A DNA stretch of 64,000 nt from Gymnothorax reevesii (Eukaryota; Chordata; Actinopteri; Anguilliformes; Muraenidae), in contig CM056583.1 in the NCBI GenBank assembly GCA_029721435.1, positions 54,663,620 through 54,727,619 on the forward strand, written 5' to 3'. The position numbers and the translations under genes were made by a program. Positions 23,461 to 33,774 of the stretch are shown one piece after another. Numbering within the stretch: position 1 is the first letter of the stretch; each line of letters begins with the position of its first letter. Under the pieces are notes generated by a model. The model ran no database searches. It was not told where the DNA came from and worked only from the letters and a program-made list of their open reading frames with translations.

Positions 23461-24763
23461 GCAGAGAGAGGTACGACCTGCAAGGTTGAGATGACCAGAA
23501 AATAAAATCAGCGCTATCTTCGAGAATATAAACGTATTTATAACATCAGGGCTGTGGTACTGTTTTCCAGTCAAAGCTCAGCAATCTAGTCGTTAATAAC
23601 CTAGCAACAAAATAATCTCATCACATCCGTTTCCGTTCATCGCGATATGTGCACCCCTCTACAACCATAAACATGTTCAACAGCTCAGCTTTCTTACCTA
23701 GGCAGCACAGAGACTCTAATATTCACCGGCATCTCTGTAGAAATCAAACATTTTTCTTCACCTTACAGTCTCCGTCCATTTTCATTTGGGCTTTTCCCCC
23801 TCAAGTAGGAAGTGATAATCCACTCATAGCACTACCTGGTATTGGAGCTCCGTTCAAATAATGTGGTTAAATTAAAGAAAAGAAAAAAAAAAATCACAGC
23901 TACCATATTTCACCAATTCATCGCCCGGGCGTTTAATATGCAAAATCGACTTGGACCCCGGGCGTTTAAAAGAACCAGGCAGCTATTCGCTGCAAGCCTT
24001 TATTTATTTTTGCACCAGGTCATTATCGTAATGACAGCAACTGTCCAACATATTTTCAGTCGGTCCATTTAAGATTACGGTACACCCTTTTGTTCTAACG
24101 TTAGCTAGCGCTCTTATTTTGACAGAAATACCCATCAGCTTGAATAAGGTGCACTACACCTCATATCTTTCATTACTGTTAACAGTTTGCTGTCAATAAC
24201 GCAAGCTGTGCATGATTCATACAAACTATAGTGATAACTATTAAAGTCTGGCAGTGATGTTGCTCAAAGAAAAATAAAATTCAGCATCTTAAGTGCAAAA
24301 GGTTTTCACAATATCCACAACACCTTCATTTGTAAAAAATTTTATTATTCCAAAATATTTGTATAAAACTATACGGCTTCACTGTGGTCCATGAGGAAGG
24401 AAAGCAGTCAGGGCTTGTCCGGGGAACATTACTGTGAAAAGAAAACATTGTATTAACATGAGTCCATCCTTTCTCTGAAACTAAGTGGCAAGTTGCAATT
24501 CAAAATAGTGCCCATCTCAGCCTGCTACAGCTAGCTAACAAATTGACAATATCATAAGCATGCTAACTAGCCGGGCTAGTCAAAGTCAACTTTATATACT
24601 TTATATACTTTATATACTGCACTAGCTTCCAAACTGATTAAGTGCTTTTATCAGCCTAACAGCGACTTGTATTAGTAACTAAGCGAAAGTAGACTTTTTC
24701 ATCCATACCGAAGTTTCAAACGTTAGTCTGCCTCGTTTTAGCCGACATGCTAAGTAGCTATCG

Positions 24764-25285
24764 TTAGGTAAGGTTAAAATACCTGCTGTTGATGGGCCGC
24801 TCCAGAGTGTCCGCACGGACTTCACGGAGGGAGGGCATGGGAATTTCCATTACCTCTCTCTCACAGCAGAGCATCTGGTAGGTGCGGGACAGGGTTATGC
24901 ACCGCATATCCCCGAGCAAGTGATCCGCGTTCACCTCCCGACAGCAGATGGACTCGCTTGCGGTCGGCATTTCAGTGCATTGACCACACAGACACCAGGT
25001 TGTGTTACCCACCCTCTCCACACCAGAAGGAACCGACGGCTGCTCCTCAGATTAAAAATTGTCCATCCTTTCTCTCCTCCTCACTGGCTCGAAGGCATAA
25101 GCCATTGGGTTTCTTTGGATCCCCTCAAAATACCGCTCAGCCTCGTCTTCTGACATGTTCAACTCGGTGAAACGTACGCCTGTGACTATCTCGAATCTCC
25201 ATCCAACCAACCTCGTGACGTCACCAGAGGTGCGACAGCAATATGGCGGCGAGCCAGAAATAAAGCTTACATCAGTACCAAACAT
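24764..25285 (-). pseudogene. P2X7 C-terminus-like cysteine-rich relic
   Basis: Two minus-strand frames in the same phase (25285 to 25052 and 25021 to 24764) are separated by one in-frame TAA at about 25052-25054. The second reads NTTWCLCGQCTEMPTASESI followed by CCRE, a cysteine pattern (W-C-x-C-x2-C...CC-x-E) that I know from the cytoplasmic ballast domain of P2X7 receptors and its stand-alone relatives in fish and invertebrates. The upstream part ends FEPVRRRERMDN, in keeping with a preceding acidic/arginine linker. A possible splice donor (CAG|GTATTT) follows NSR near 24790. No channel part is present. Its location inside the TTAA element suggests it is transposon cargo. Family call is from memory. 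Confidence 0.65.
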
Positions 25286-25904
25286 AAATCTATTTTATTT
25301 TAATGTGTAATCGTTTTTTTGTCAAATTTTTTCTCAAATAAGTTCCAACACACTTAAGTCTTTACAAAACTCGCAAAAAATGGGCTGTTTCATGTCCGCT
25401 TTAAAAGTATTCCGCAATTTTTTTATGCAAACTTTCACAGGTTGGAGAACCTCTGGCCATCTTTACTTCTGAGAGACTCAGCCTCTCTAAGACATCCCTT
25501 GTATAGCCAATCATATTACACACTTGATGCCAGTTGAATTAATTACTTGCTAAATGTTCTTTCAGCTGTTCTATTATATATTAATTGCCTTTTTTGCCTG
25601 TTTCCCAACTTTTTAAAACTATTGCAGCCAGAAAATTTGAAATAAGCTAATTTTGTGGATAAAAATGTAAAATGTCTCAGTTTCAACATTTGAAATGTTA
25701 TCTATGTTCTATTGTAAAGAACACGTTGGCTCATGTGATCTGAAAGTCATTGCATTTTGATTTTATTCAATTTACACATCGTCCCAACTATTTCAGAATT
25801 GGGGTTATAGCTAACTTGAACCATATCATTGCTGATAGTACATACTGAGCCAAAAAAGCAAACAAGAATGTGTATTAGACAAAGATCAGGTTTCTTGTTG
25901 ATGA

Positions 25905-26153
25905 ATGGTAAATGGACTGCATTTATAAAGCACTTTCTAGTCACATGAAAAGACCCCAAAGCGCTTTACAACTATGCCTCACTTTCATCCTGATGTCGGA
26001 GGCTGCCATACAAGGCGCCATCCTGCACATCAGGAGCAGTGCGGGGTTCAGTGTCTTGCTCAAGGACTCTTCGACACGTTCTCTGGAGGAGCCGGGAATC
26101 GAACCGGGAATCTGATTCCTGGGCCGCCCACTCTACCGCCTGAGCCATGCCGA
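25905..26153 (-). mobile_element. tRNA-headed SINE, minus strand
   Basis: On the minus strand, starting near 26153, the sequence has an A-box-like TGGCTCAGGCGGTAGAG and a B box GGTTCGATTCC about 30 nt later, so the head is tRNA-like. The remaining part includes the inverted form of AAAGCGCTTTACA and GGACTGCATTTATAAAG boxes found in common fish repeats. Short frames across it are artefacts. It is a SINE or short interspersed repeat and not a host tRNA gene, since it lacks tRNA length and 3' structure. Confidence 0.7.
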
Positions 26154-26848
26154 GTTGAAGTTCAGTTTTCAATAAATGAGGAATGAGGAATGATGGGTGA
26201 GTCCACTGCTGAAGGTGATGTACAAGAGAACCGTTGTCATATGTACAGTGTCAAAATCAGAACAGTGGACGAATGGTTGCTCAATGGTACTTAACATTTT
26301 ACTAGAAGGAACAGGGATGTAATGCACAATTTCTGAACAAGCAGGGAAATCAACGGGATCAGATGAAAAGCTATTAATTCAAGCTAATGTTGTCCCACTG
26401 CTGCAGTTCGGCAGCTTGTTTGGACCATAATTATGCAATGTTGCCAAATGTGCTTCCAAAAATCAAAATTAAAAACCTCTAAATACATCATATGCATTAC
26501 TGAGTTCTTTTTGGCCATTTAGTTCAATTTACATTTTTTCAAGAAAAGGTGCATATGAGTAATAAAGTGTATTAAATGAATCAAAGGCACCAAGGCATTC
26601 CAACCAGCAACCTGTACTTTAGTCTCTTAAATAATGAATTAGTTGCTCATACTCTGCGATACGATTCTGTAGAGGCTCTTCCTTTCAGAGTGAAGTAGAG
26701 CTTGAATACCAATGAATAATTCATACTTGACTTTTCCCATTGAAATGACTACATATCCGAAGCAAAGTGCAAAACCGCCTTTCCACTATATGAAAATATT
26801 AAAACCTTGGTAATCTTGTATTGAAAAAATGTAAACATATACTCATGG
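26154..26848. other. Non-coding, no feature recognised
   Basis: AT-rich DNA between the SINE and the L1 target-site duplication. Nothing recognised on either strand. Confidence 0.45.
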
Positions 26849-27058
26849 GTATTAGCATTGTTTTTCTTTTTTTAAAAATGTGTTTATTGTTTTTCACAGA
26901 AAGCAATTACAGCAGGGTACACATCCATACAATTATCCCTTTAGATTGTAATTCAAGTAAAGTTATGTGTCCCAACCGTATTCTAACTTAACCAACATAC
27001 TGACATGAATACACTTATATTGGCTTAGATTAACAAAAAACGTAATTGGAGAATTCAA

Positions 27059-27083
27059 CCCCCCCCCCCCCCCCCCCCCCTCT

Positions 27084-27114
<31 letters not shown>
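27059..27114 (+). repeat. Poly-C tract and AC microsatellite
   Basis: A run of 22 C residues is followed after TCTCC by about 14 AC units. It lies in the 3' untranslated part of the L1 copy. Confidence 0.95.
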
Positions 27115-27116
<2 letters not shown>

Positions 27117-27589
27117 AAAACACTCATTATCTAAATTAAGTTTTCAGTATGTCCAACAGCTAAGTAAGTAAACTGGTAGCTTCAAGGCAAAAAAAGAGTA
27201 GGATTCTTTCAAACCCTCCAGAGTAAGATACAAATTCTTGCAACATTGGTGTGTACTAACAAATAAACACCAACAAACAAACAAACTCAATAACAAACAA
27301 ACAAATAAAATAGCTATTGGGCTTTGGATGGCAAACATATCATAATGGTAATGTCTATGAGGCATCTAAAGGCAATGTAGGCATACAGGGCACAAATAGA
27401 CAGGAGGCTCATTAAAAAGACAAAGACATAGAGGGAAGTTAATAATGAGCAAGGTATATTTGCTTTAAGAAAGCCAGACTATCTGGTGGATTTTAAGATT
27501 ATCATACACTATTGTCAATAAATGTTTTAATTGGGTTCCAAATTTTTGCAAATACCTAAGGCTTCTTGAGTAAATGACATCTGAGCTCT

Positions 27590-29235
27590 TCCAAATGTGA
27601 AACACTGCTCAGTTCTCTGAGCTACATCTCAAAAGTGGGCACAGACTCTTTATTCCATTTCTTAAGAATGGCCTTCTTTGCCAGTACCATACTAAATAAA
27701 ACTGCTTGTGATTGGAATTTATCAGCCTTGTTAAATGTGGCCCCCAAGACACTTATTAGTGGATCTGGCTCCAGGGAGATGGAATATGCTCCAGACAGAA
27801 AGTCAAGTATTTTCCTCCAAAATGGTTGAATTTTTGGACGTGACCATAAAGAATGGAGCAGTGTACCTTCATATATCTTACCTTTACCATAAACAGGAGA
27901 TACTGCTGGATACATCTTGTGTGATCTTGATTTTATATAGTGAAGTCTATGAATGACCTTGAATTGGATTAATACATGCCCAACATTTATGAAACACCCA
28001 CTAATATTGCCAAGACATTCCTCCCAGGTTTCCTCAGCTATCTGGTTGGACATTTCTTTTTCCCATTCTTCTTAATTTTATTTGTGCTTATTTCGTCTGT
28101 CTTTGTCAATATATTATAATAGATCGAGGGGCAATCTCCTTCTATTGGGTTGCGCTTGTTTAAGCTTTCAATAACTAAATGGGTATTGATCCTTTCAACG
28201 TTATGGAGATGTCTCCTAGCGAAATCCCTGACCTGTAGGTATCTGAAGAAGTCAGTGGATGGAAGGTTATACTTCTGTTTGATTTGAGTGAATGATCCAA
28301 AACTGTCAGCAACATACAGATCCTGCAAGGTCACCAGACCCTTCTGTTTCCACAGAGTGAAAACTCTATCCTGTATACCAAGTATATACTGTATGATTAT
28401 TACATATTGGACAGTTAAAATAGGTATCAGGGATTTTAAGACATAACCTGATCCGTTTCCATATCTTTGAAGTATTAAGAATAACAATACTTCCACTATA
28501 CAGATTCATTTCATTTTTGGATGAGCTATTGATCAATGCACACAGCGATGTCCATTTACAGGAGGCCTATTCCATACAGATCCATTGTGGGGTTTCAATA
28601 TCGTTTTCTGGCAATGTTTCTCTACAACAGGCTATGTTATGAAAATGGGCAGCCCAATAATATCTTTTAAAGTTGGGAAGCCCAAAACCCCCTTCAAATT
28701 TTAACTTGGTTAGATGTTTCTTGGTTATTCTAACTGATTTATAATTTCATAAAAAAAGAATAATTATTGAGTCTAAGTTCTCAAAAAATTTCAATGGTAT
28801 TAAAAACAGAATTGATTAGAATAGCTACAGGCAACGTGGAATAGTTACCATCTTGATGGGATTAATTCTGCCTATCATAGACAGAGGAAGTGTCTTCCAA
28901 AACGCAAGATTTCGGCCAGCTTCTTACGGCAGTTTACTTGAAGCAAAGGTTTACTCATAATAATAATTCCCAGGTACTTAATGTAGTTGTCAGCTTCTTT
29001 AAAATGGACTGTATCTAGGAAGTGTTAGTCTATATTGGCAGTGAGTGGCATAAGTTCTCTTTTACTCCAGGTTATTGTGAACCCGGAGAATGCACTGTAA
29101 GTTCCCAAAAGATCTAATAGAGGGGGAACTGAGGCCTCTGGTTCGGCTATAAACAAAAGTACATGATCTAGGCATAACGAAATATATTGTTTTTGACCGT
29201 CTATAATGATAGGAGCCATTTCAGTACTTTTCTGG
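27590..29235 (-). pseudogene. L1-like ORF2 C-terminal half
   Basis: Starting at the truncated end, the minus strand reads AISIQKS, then ISLCLDHVLLF where L1 reverse transcriptases have the catalytic Y/F-A-D-D box. The first aspartate remains and the second is histidine. Next is LLDLLGTYSAFSGFTITWSK. Lower down, in broken frames, come GGFGLPNFKRYYWAAHFHNI and the 152-codon frame 28496-28038. The 143-codon frame 28053-27622 carries the end domain: GTLLHSLWSRPKIQPFWRKI and LAKKAILKKWNK, with the usual L1 W-x-C-P-x-I-x2-F-W pattern (C replaced by R). It made the enzyme that copied the element; this copy is inactive. Confidence 0.85.
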
Positions 29236-29733
29236 ATGCTGATGGCAAGCGGCTGTAGCGGCTGTGTAGCTGTATTAGCATTGTTACCGGATCTTAGATT
29301 CGTCGATTATATTAGATGATGGAAGTCGACCATCACTGCAACAGCATCTTTTGGCGTGACTACAGCAAACCCAGATTTATGCACGCCCATGGGTTCCTTC
29401 AGGGAATTTTAACAGATAACCAACTTTTCATCCATCGGTTTCCTTAAGGTTAAAATCGCAGAACCGCAATACATAAACCCTTTATGTAAGTAGATATTGA
29501 TTGTCTCTCCAACTTAATAAAACCAATTCCCATACCAGGCTGCTGGCCAGTCATTCCTTGGTTGGGTTTACCCCTAGGTATCCATCGCAGCGTGGCTAGA
29601 AAGAATAAAAGGATCAGGCGTCACAGAAACCAAGGAAGTTTAAAGGAATAACAATAATTTATTCACCAGGTAGGCAAGAGCTTAAATCAAACAAATCAAA
29701 ATTAAACCAATTACCAGTTAAAAACAATTTTGA

Positions 29734-30224
29734 CGAGCTGCCGGGTGGCTCACACGGTTAAGGCACTGCTCTGCAGTGCAGAGGTGATCACCACGTTGTG
29801 GGTTCGAGCCTCGGCGTACCCACCAGCAGGGGTTGGCAGCCTTTTCGGAGTAGCGCACAATCGGCTATCGCGCTACAGGGTTTCAAATTGGGAAGGGACT
29901 GCCGGATTTGGGTGTTCAGCGACAGCTTTGTTCGTTGCTCCAGCGCCTCCTGTTGGCCAGACGGGCGCTCGTCAGGAAGACTCTGGGTTTGTTCACGTCC
30001 GGGTATCCTCCGCCCTCGTTCGTAACTTACGAAGATTCGACCAATGAGTGTATAAGAATCAGTGGCTGACGGACACGTGCTTCGGAGGAGAGTCGTGAAC
30101 TGTCTTCACTATCCTGAGTTGGCAGCAAGGGGTCGCATACGAGCAAGCTTTGTACATAGTTCACTAATTGGGCATTCCAGATTCGGGTGGGATTGGAGAT
30201 GCCAAATTTTTTATTAAAAAAAAA
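29734..30224 (+). mobile_element. Long tRNA-derived SINE with target duplication
   Basis: The head has a Pol III A-box-like TGGCTCACACGGTTAAGG and, about 40 nt on, a B box GGGTTCGAGCC, as in a tRNA. The copy ends in an A tract (30215-30228). It is bounded by a 13-bp direct repeat AAAACAATTTTGA at 29721-29733 and 30225-30237. At about 490 bp it is long for a SINE, so the body may be compound. Open frames across it (up to 105 codons) follow from its GC-rich sequence and are not genes. It would have used a LINE for mobilisation; the 3' part resembles a fish SINE tail that I cannot name with certainty. Confidence 0.88.
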
Positions 30225-30260
30225 AAAACAATTTTGAAAATGAGAGTGAAGTCATACCTG

Positions 30261-30520
30261 GCAAAAAAGGCTACACATGGCGCAAGCGTGCGGGAAGTTT
30301 GAATTACGACATTCTATAATTAAAAGGGCTACTCACCCACTAACGTGCGTGGGGAGAGATCGGATACGATCTTCCCTGACTATCTGGTAAAGAGGCTACT
30401 ATACACGGCATAGATATGCACATGTGGGAAGTCGGCTACAATCTTCCATAATTAAAGAGGCTACACACGCCATATAGGTGCACGTGTGGGAAGTCGGTTG
30501 CGATCTTTCCAGAATGGATT
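30261..30520 (+). repeat. Degenerate 59-66-bp tandem repeat, four copies
   Basis: Four units begin with GGCTAC(A/T) at about 30269, 30328, 30394 and 30459 and contain variants of GCACGTGTGGGAAGTCGG and GATCTTCC. Spacing is 59, 66 and 65 bp. The copies are quite diverged. Confidence 0.7.
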
Positions 30521-31084
30521 GTTTCTCTTTGCTTTAAGCCAAATCACGTCTTTGATCCAGGCGGCATGGCCATAAACAACCTGGAAGGGGGGGTCGAATC
30601 TGGTTTTTGGGTTTCCACCATTTGGAGGATGTAATAAAACAATTTAGCAGAGAGAGAATAATGAGGTGATTACCCGAGAGGATTCTGACCAATTTTCAGG
30701 AGTTTCCAAAAGGGATTTAAGGATAATTTCATCGGGAATGAAACATACTCCACTCAACTCTTTGGATTCCCCTGAGAACAACAAGACCAAACATGATATG
30801 AATATGTACTAATATGATGCAGTTCTTATGAAAAGCTCTTAAACTGGATTATGGTGTAAGCCAATTGGTATTTTAGTATGTGAAATATATGAGAAGGGTT
30901 TGCAATTACTACAGTGTCAGAAAATGTAAGCAGAAGAGTTTAAACCCCAATTTCATGAAACAGATGGTCAGGGCCGGGGATGAGGTTAAGGGGAGGGGGG
31001 GAGAACTATGATAGTTGCGCCCTTACATCGCCAGAGTTCTGCTAATTGTTCTGGGCCGTCACAAGCTCCCCACAGTCTTCCACA
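30521..31084. other. Non-coding, no feature recognised
   Basis: Nothing recognised apart from a short G-rich run near 30985-31005. Confidence 0.4.
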
Positions 31085-31635
31085 GATGCAGTCTCAGCTG
31101 GATTTCCCGTCTTACAGTATGATGATATTATGGACTGTAGATGATGAAGTGCCTAAATTCCTTGCAATTGCACATTGAGAAACGTTGCTCTTAAACTGCT
31201 GGACTATTTGCCCATGCATTTGTTCACAAAGTGTTGAACCTCACCCCATCCTTGCTTGTGAACGACTGAGCCTTTCAGGGATGCTCTTTTTATACCTAAT
31301 CATGTTTCCAATTAACCTGTTCACCTGTGGAATGTTCCAGACAGTTGTTTATTGAGCATTCCTCAACTTTCCCAGTCTTTGTTGCCCCTGTCCCTGCCTT
31401 TTGGGAACGTATCCTGTACTTAGAGTACAAAATAAAGTATATATATTGCAGGCATCAAATTCAAAATGAGGGAATATTTCCAAAAAAAAAACAATACAGA
31501 TGATCAGGTTTAACATTAAATATCTTTGTAGTGTAATCAACTGAATATATATCGAAAAGGATTTGCAAATCATTGTTTTCTGTTTTTTTTTCTCCACGTT
31601 TTGCACAACGTCCCGACTTCATTGGAATTAGGTTT
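31085..31635 (-). mobile_element. Tc1-like fragment, same family as 21430-25807
   Basis: The plus strand reads TATGATGATATTATGGACTGT, GAGAAACGTTGCTCTTAAAC and GTTCACAAAGTGTTGAACCT, then ends near CGTCCCGACTTCATTGGAAT. Word order and terminus parallel the right part of the Tc1-like element at 22690-25807. Only this 5' (transposase N-terminal) side is present, so it is a truncated copy. The TCTTAAAC here corresponds to the TTAA used by the nested element in the other copy. Confidence 0.75.
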
Positions 31636-33440
31636 GTTTTGTAATTGAGGACACTAATTGTTGGAGTATTGAGAGAAAAAATTGCAACTTTGATCTCTTT
31701 GTCCAGTTTGTTTAGGAACAAGCTTTTTTCCTTGATCTGGGTCCAGGACAGGGACCGCGTCCCTCTCGAGCAACCTGCTCATCCTGTATGAAGTCTGTAT
31801 GATATCTGACTGCATCGTGGAAACCAGTGGCCAGCGACTGTCTGCCCAGTTTTACCTGTCATATCTGTGCTGTAAAGTGTTACTCATCTGGAGTTCCACC
31901 CCTACTTCATCGTCAGTGGTGCTGTCTCCAGTTTGTAATGTATTGCTGTTATTAAACTACGTGTTGCATTGCCCATCTGACTCCACACTTGATTCCAGGT
32001 CTGTACCATAACAAATGTGCCCCTCTGTGTCAATTGTACGTTTGCTGAAGTTCAGGTTGCCAATGTCAAGAGCACTAATGTAGCCAGACAATAGATAGAC
32101 ACTGCTTTTTGAGCTGGCTGCCAATAACAACAGTTGATGTTATTTTCAAAAGAATTTTGAAAGATGGAGATGGACTCACCAGACTACAGCACTCCTTTTC
32201 CCTTCCTTGTCAGTCCCCTTCAGATGAGCTGGAGCCCAAAAAAGTTGACAGTGCCTCTGAATGCTGCTGAGATGTATCATGGCATAGAGGAGTCATCACT
32301 TCCATTTTATGATGCCACTACAAGCTGTGTCCACTGACCAAATTGTTCCAAATTATTCACGAGAGCATGTGCTTATGTCAGTCACAGAAGAATATTGGTT
32401 CTTAATTCTTTGCCATCTGGGGGCTTAAAGGTCACACACATCCAATATTGGTATTCGGCTGTGTTTTTTATGCAAGGAGATTCCTCAGATTTCTCTCGAT
32501 TCTCAGAATCTTCTCACTATATTATGGACTTACACAATGGTGAGGTGCAATTGCACATTGAGACTTGCTATTTACGTGATATGACTTGAGAGGGAGTGCC
32601 ATTATACAAAATATTATTGCAACTGTGATTTGGCGGTGGGCACGAGTCCAAAGACTGAGTGCCACAGATAAACACAGCTGTGACAATATCAAATATAACG
32701 GCAAGAAGCAAAGTGTATATAGCGATTACACAAACTACAATAGTTCAAGAAACAGTCCATTTATTTAAAAATAACAAATTTTCATTTCAGACAATATGAT
32801 CAAATTTTAGTAAGATTTTTTGGATATGAGTCTGTCCAAGCAAAAGAGCACGGAAGTGTGACATTACCTGTATTATTTTCAAATAATAGTTTGTCAGAAC
32901 TGAACTCACATAATGGAAGCTTAGTTTGTGTACTTTCATCACAAAATCATGAGAAGATAACTGTATTTACAGAAAAAAGGGAATTCCAATGAAAAGTTGA
33001 AAATATCCTTATGGTCCTGAATGTGATGTGGACAATAGAGAAGCCGGATTTTTTCATGAAAAGGCATTTAGCTTGAGATTTGAATCGTTCACCATAGAAA
33101 ACAACCATCCCAACACACATTTAGCACAAAACCTGCTGGGCAGCACTTGAAATGCTAAGATTCCTATCGATTTTAAGTTAATCAAAATTTCCATGCTGGA
33201 GGGCAGGACAAGATATATTTTTATATCAATCAAAAAAGACAAAATACTGAGATGGGTTTCCTATCATAGCGTACAAGACACTTTTCCATGATATATTTGG
33301 CGTGACGTGACGATTGACCTCTGTTTCACTGTCCACATCATATAACGGCACCGAATTGGCACACTGTCAAAAAAACTTTTGAATCGGCTTGCATTCCAAC
33401 GCCCGCCACTCTAAAAAGATGGGCTGAAAATGGAAGATAT
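31636..33440. other. Non-coding with one Tc1-family fragment
   Basis: Mostly unremarkable DNA. The part 32375-32585 again follows the internal order of the Tc1-like family (GTCACAGAAGAATATTGGTT, CAGATTTCTCTCGATTCTCA, ATATTATGGACT), so it is a further degraded fragment. No gene is recognised; frames of 60-70 codons are unsupported. Confidence 0.5.
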
Positions 33441-33441
33441 C

Positions 33442-33770
33442 CATCCATCCATCCATTTTCTATACCCGCCTATTCCTCACTAGGGTCGCGGGGCGAGCTG
33501 GAGCCTATCCCAGCTGACTACGGGCAAAGGCAGGGACCCACCCTGAACAGCTTGCCAATCCATCGCAGGGCACACACACCATTCACACACCATTCACTCT
33601 CACGCTATGGGCAATTTGGTGTCTCCACTTAGCCTGATATGCATGTCTTTGGACTGTGGGAGGAAACCGAAGTACTCGGCGAAAACCCACGCAACACGGG
33701 GAGAACATGCAAACTCCACACAGAAAGGCCCCAGGCCGGATTCGAACCCACGACCTCCGAAGATATATAA
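33442..33770 (+). repeat. Abundant fish interspersed repeat
   Basis: After an ATCC simple repeat the sequence reads CATTTTCTATACCCGCC, AGGGTCGCGGGGCGAGCTGG, GCATGTCTTTGGACTGTGGG and GGGGAGAACATGCAAACTCC, ending GGATTCGAACCCACGACCTC. I recognise this as one of the most common repeats in teleost genomes, probably the 3' part of a LINE. The 81-codon frame at 33607-33852 is a by-product of this repeat. Confidence 0.88.
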
Positions 33771-33774
33771 TCCA

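Larger units (their letters stand above)
22787..25400. mobile_element. Kolobok-like TTAA transposon
   Basis: The element starts AGCGGACATGAAACA and ends with the exact inverse, giving 15-bp terminal repeats. It is flanked by TTAA at 22783-22786 and 25401-25404, and removing it restores a plausible Tc1-like transposase reading at that point. TTAA duplication plus a THAP-type zinc finger inside points to the Kolobok superfamily; piggyBac also uses TTAA but has different ends. At 2614 bp it carries a THAP relic on the plus strand and a P2X7-C-terminus-like relic on the minus strand, with no recognisable catalytic core left. The middle (about 23480-24760) is non-coding. Confidence 0.82.
21663..25460 (-). 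pseudogene. Tc1-like transposase, interrupted
   Basis: The start codon is at 25460-25458 (minus), opening MARGSPTCESLHKKIAEYF. The TTAA element interrupts the gene right after this. Beyond it (below 22783) the helix-turn-helix continues as VPQRQIAKALKVSSSTVHNI. Next come HLKLYHAKKKPLISLIQKRR and VLWSDESKFDILV with the first catalytic aspartate. The fold-back MITE interrupts here. Below 22190 the gene resumes with [11 protein letters not shown] and [13 protein letters not shown] (second aspartate). A TAG follows ITTE where related proteins have tryptophan. SPDLSPIENIW keeps the glutamate, and a later frameshift precedes the C-terminus. All three D-D-E residues survive although the gene is broken at least four times. 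Confidence 0.88.
21430..25807 (-). mobile_element. Tc1-like transposon split by two insertions
   Basis: The left end CAACCCCAATTCCAAAATAG and the right end with the inverted CTATTTCAGAATTGGGGTT form terminal repeats flanked by TA at 21428-21429 and 25808-25809. The span is 4378 bp. Removing a fold-back MITE (about 22195-22481) and a TTAA element (22787-25400) leaves about 1.47 kb, a normal Tc1 length. The transposase runs on the minus strand. Other fragments of what looks like the same family occur at 31085-31635 and 32375-32585. Confidence 0.92.
26863..29271 (-). mobile_element. 5'-truncated L1-like LINE with target duplication
   Basis: The copy is bracketed by a 14-bp direct repeat, GTATTAGCATTGTT, at 26849-26862 and 29272-29285. 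Adjacent to the left copy is a T-rich tract (26861-26873), the poly-A tail of a minus-strand element. The 5' end (29271) falls within ORF2, so it is truncated as most L1 insertions are. The 3' untranslated part contains a C tract (27059-27080) and an AC microsatellite (27087-27114). Target duplication, tail and truncation together show insertion by target-primed reverse transcription. Confidence 0.9.

Noticed and set aside
24764..25285. Exon of a host P2X7 receptor gene
   Set aside because: It lies inside a TTAA-flanked transposon, lacks the channel part, and has an in-frame stop. Transposon cargo or a stand-alone domain relic fits better.
26095..26153. Host tRNA gene on the minus strand
   Set aside because: The tRNA-like head is fused to a repeat body; it reads as a SINE head and does not form a complete tRNA.
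29734..29830. Host tRNA gene
   Set aside because: The A and B boxes are present, but the sequence continues as a SINE with an A tail and target duplication, and no clean cloverleaf was seen.
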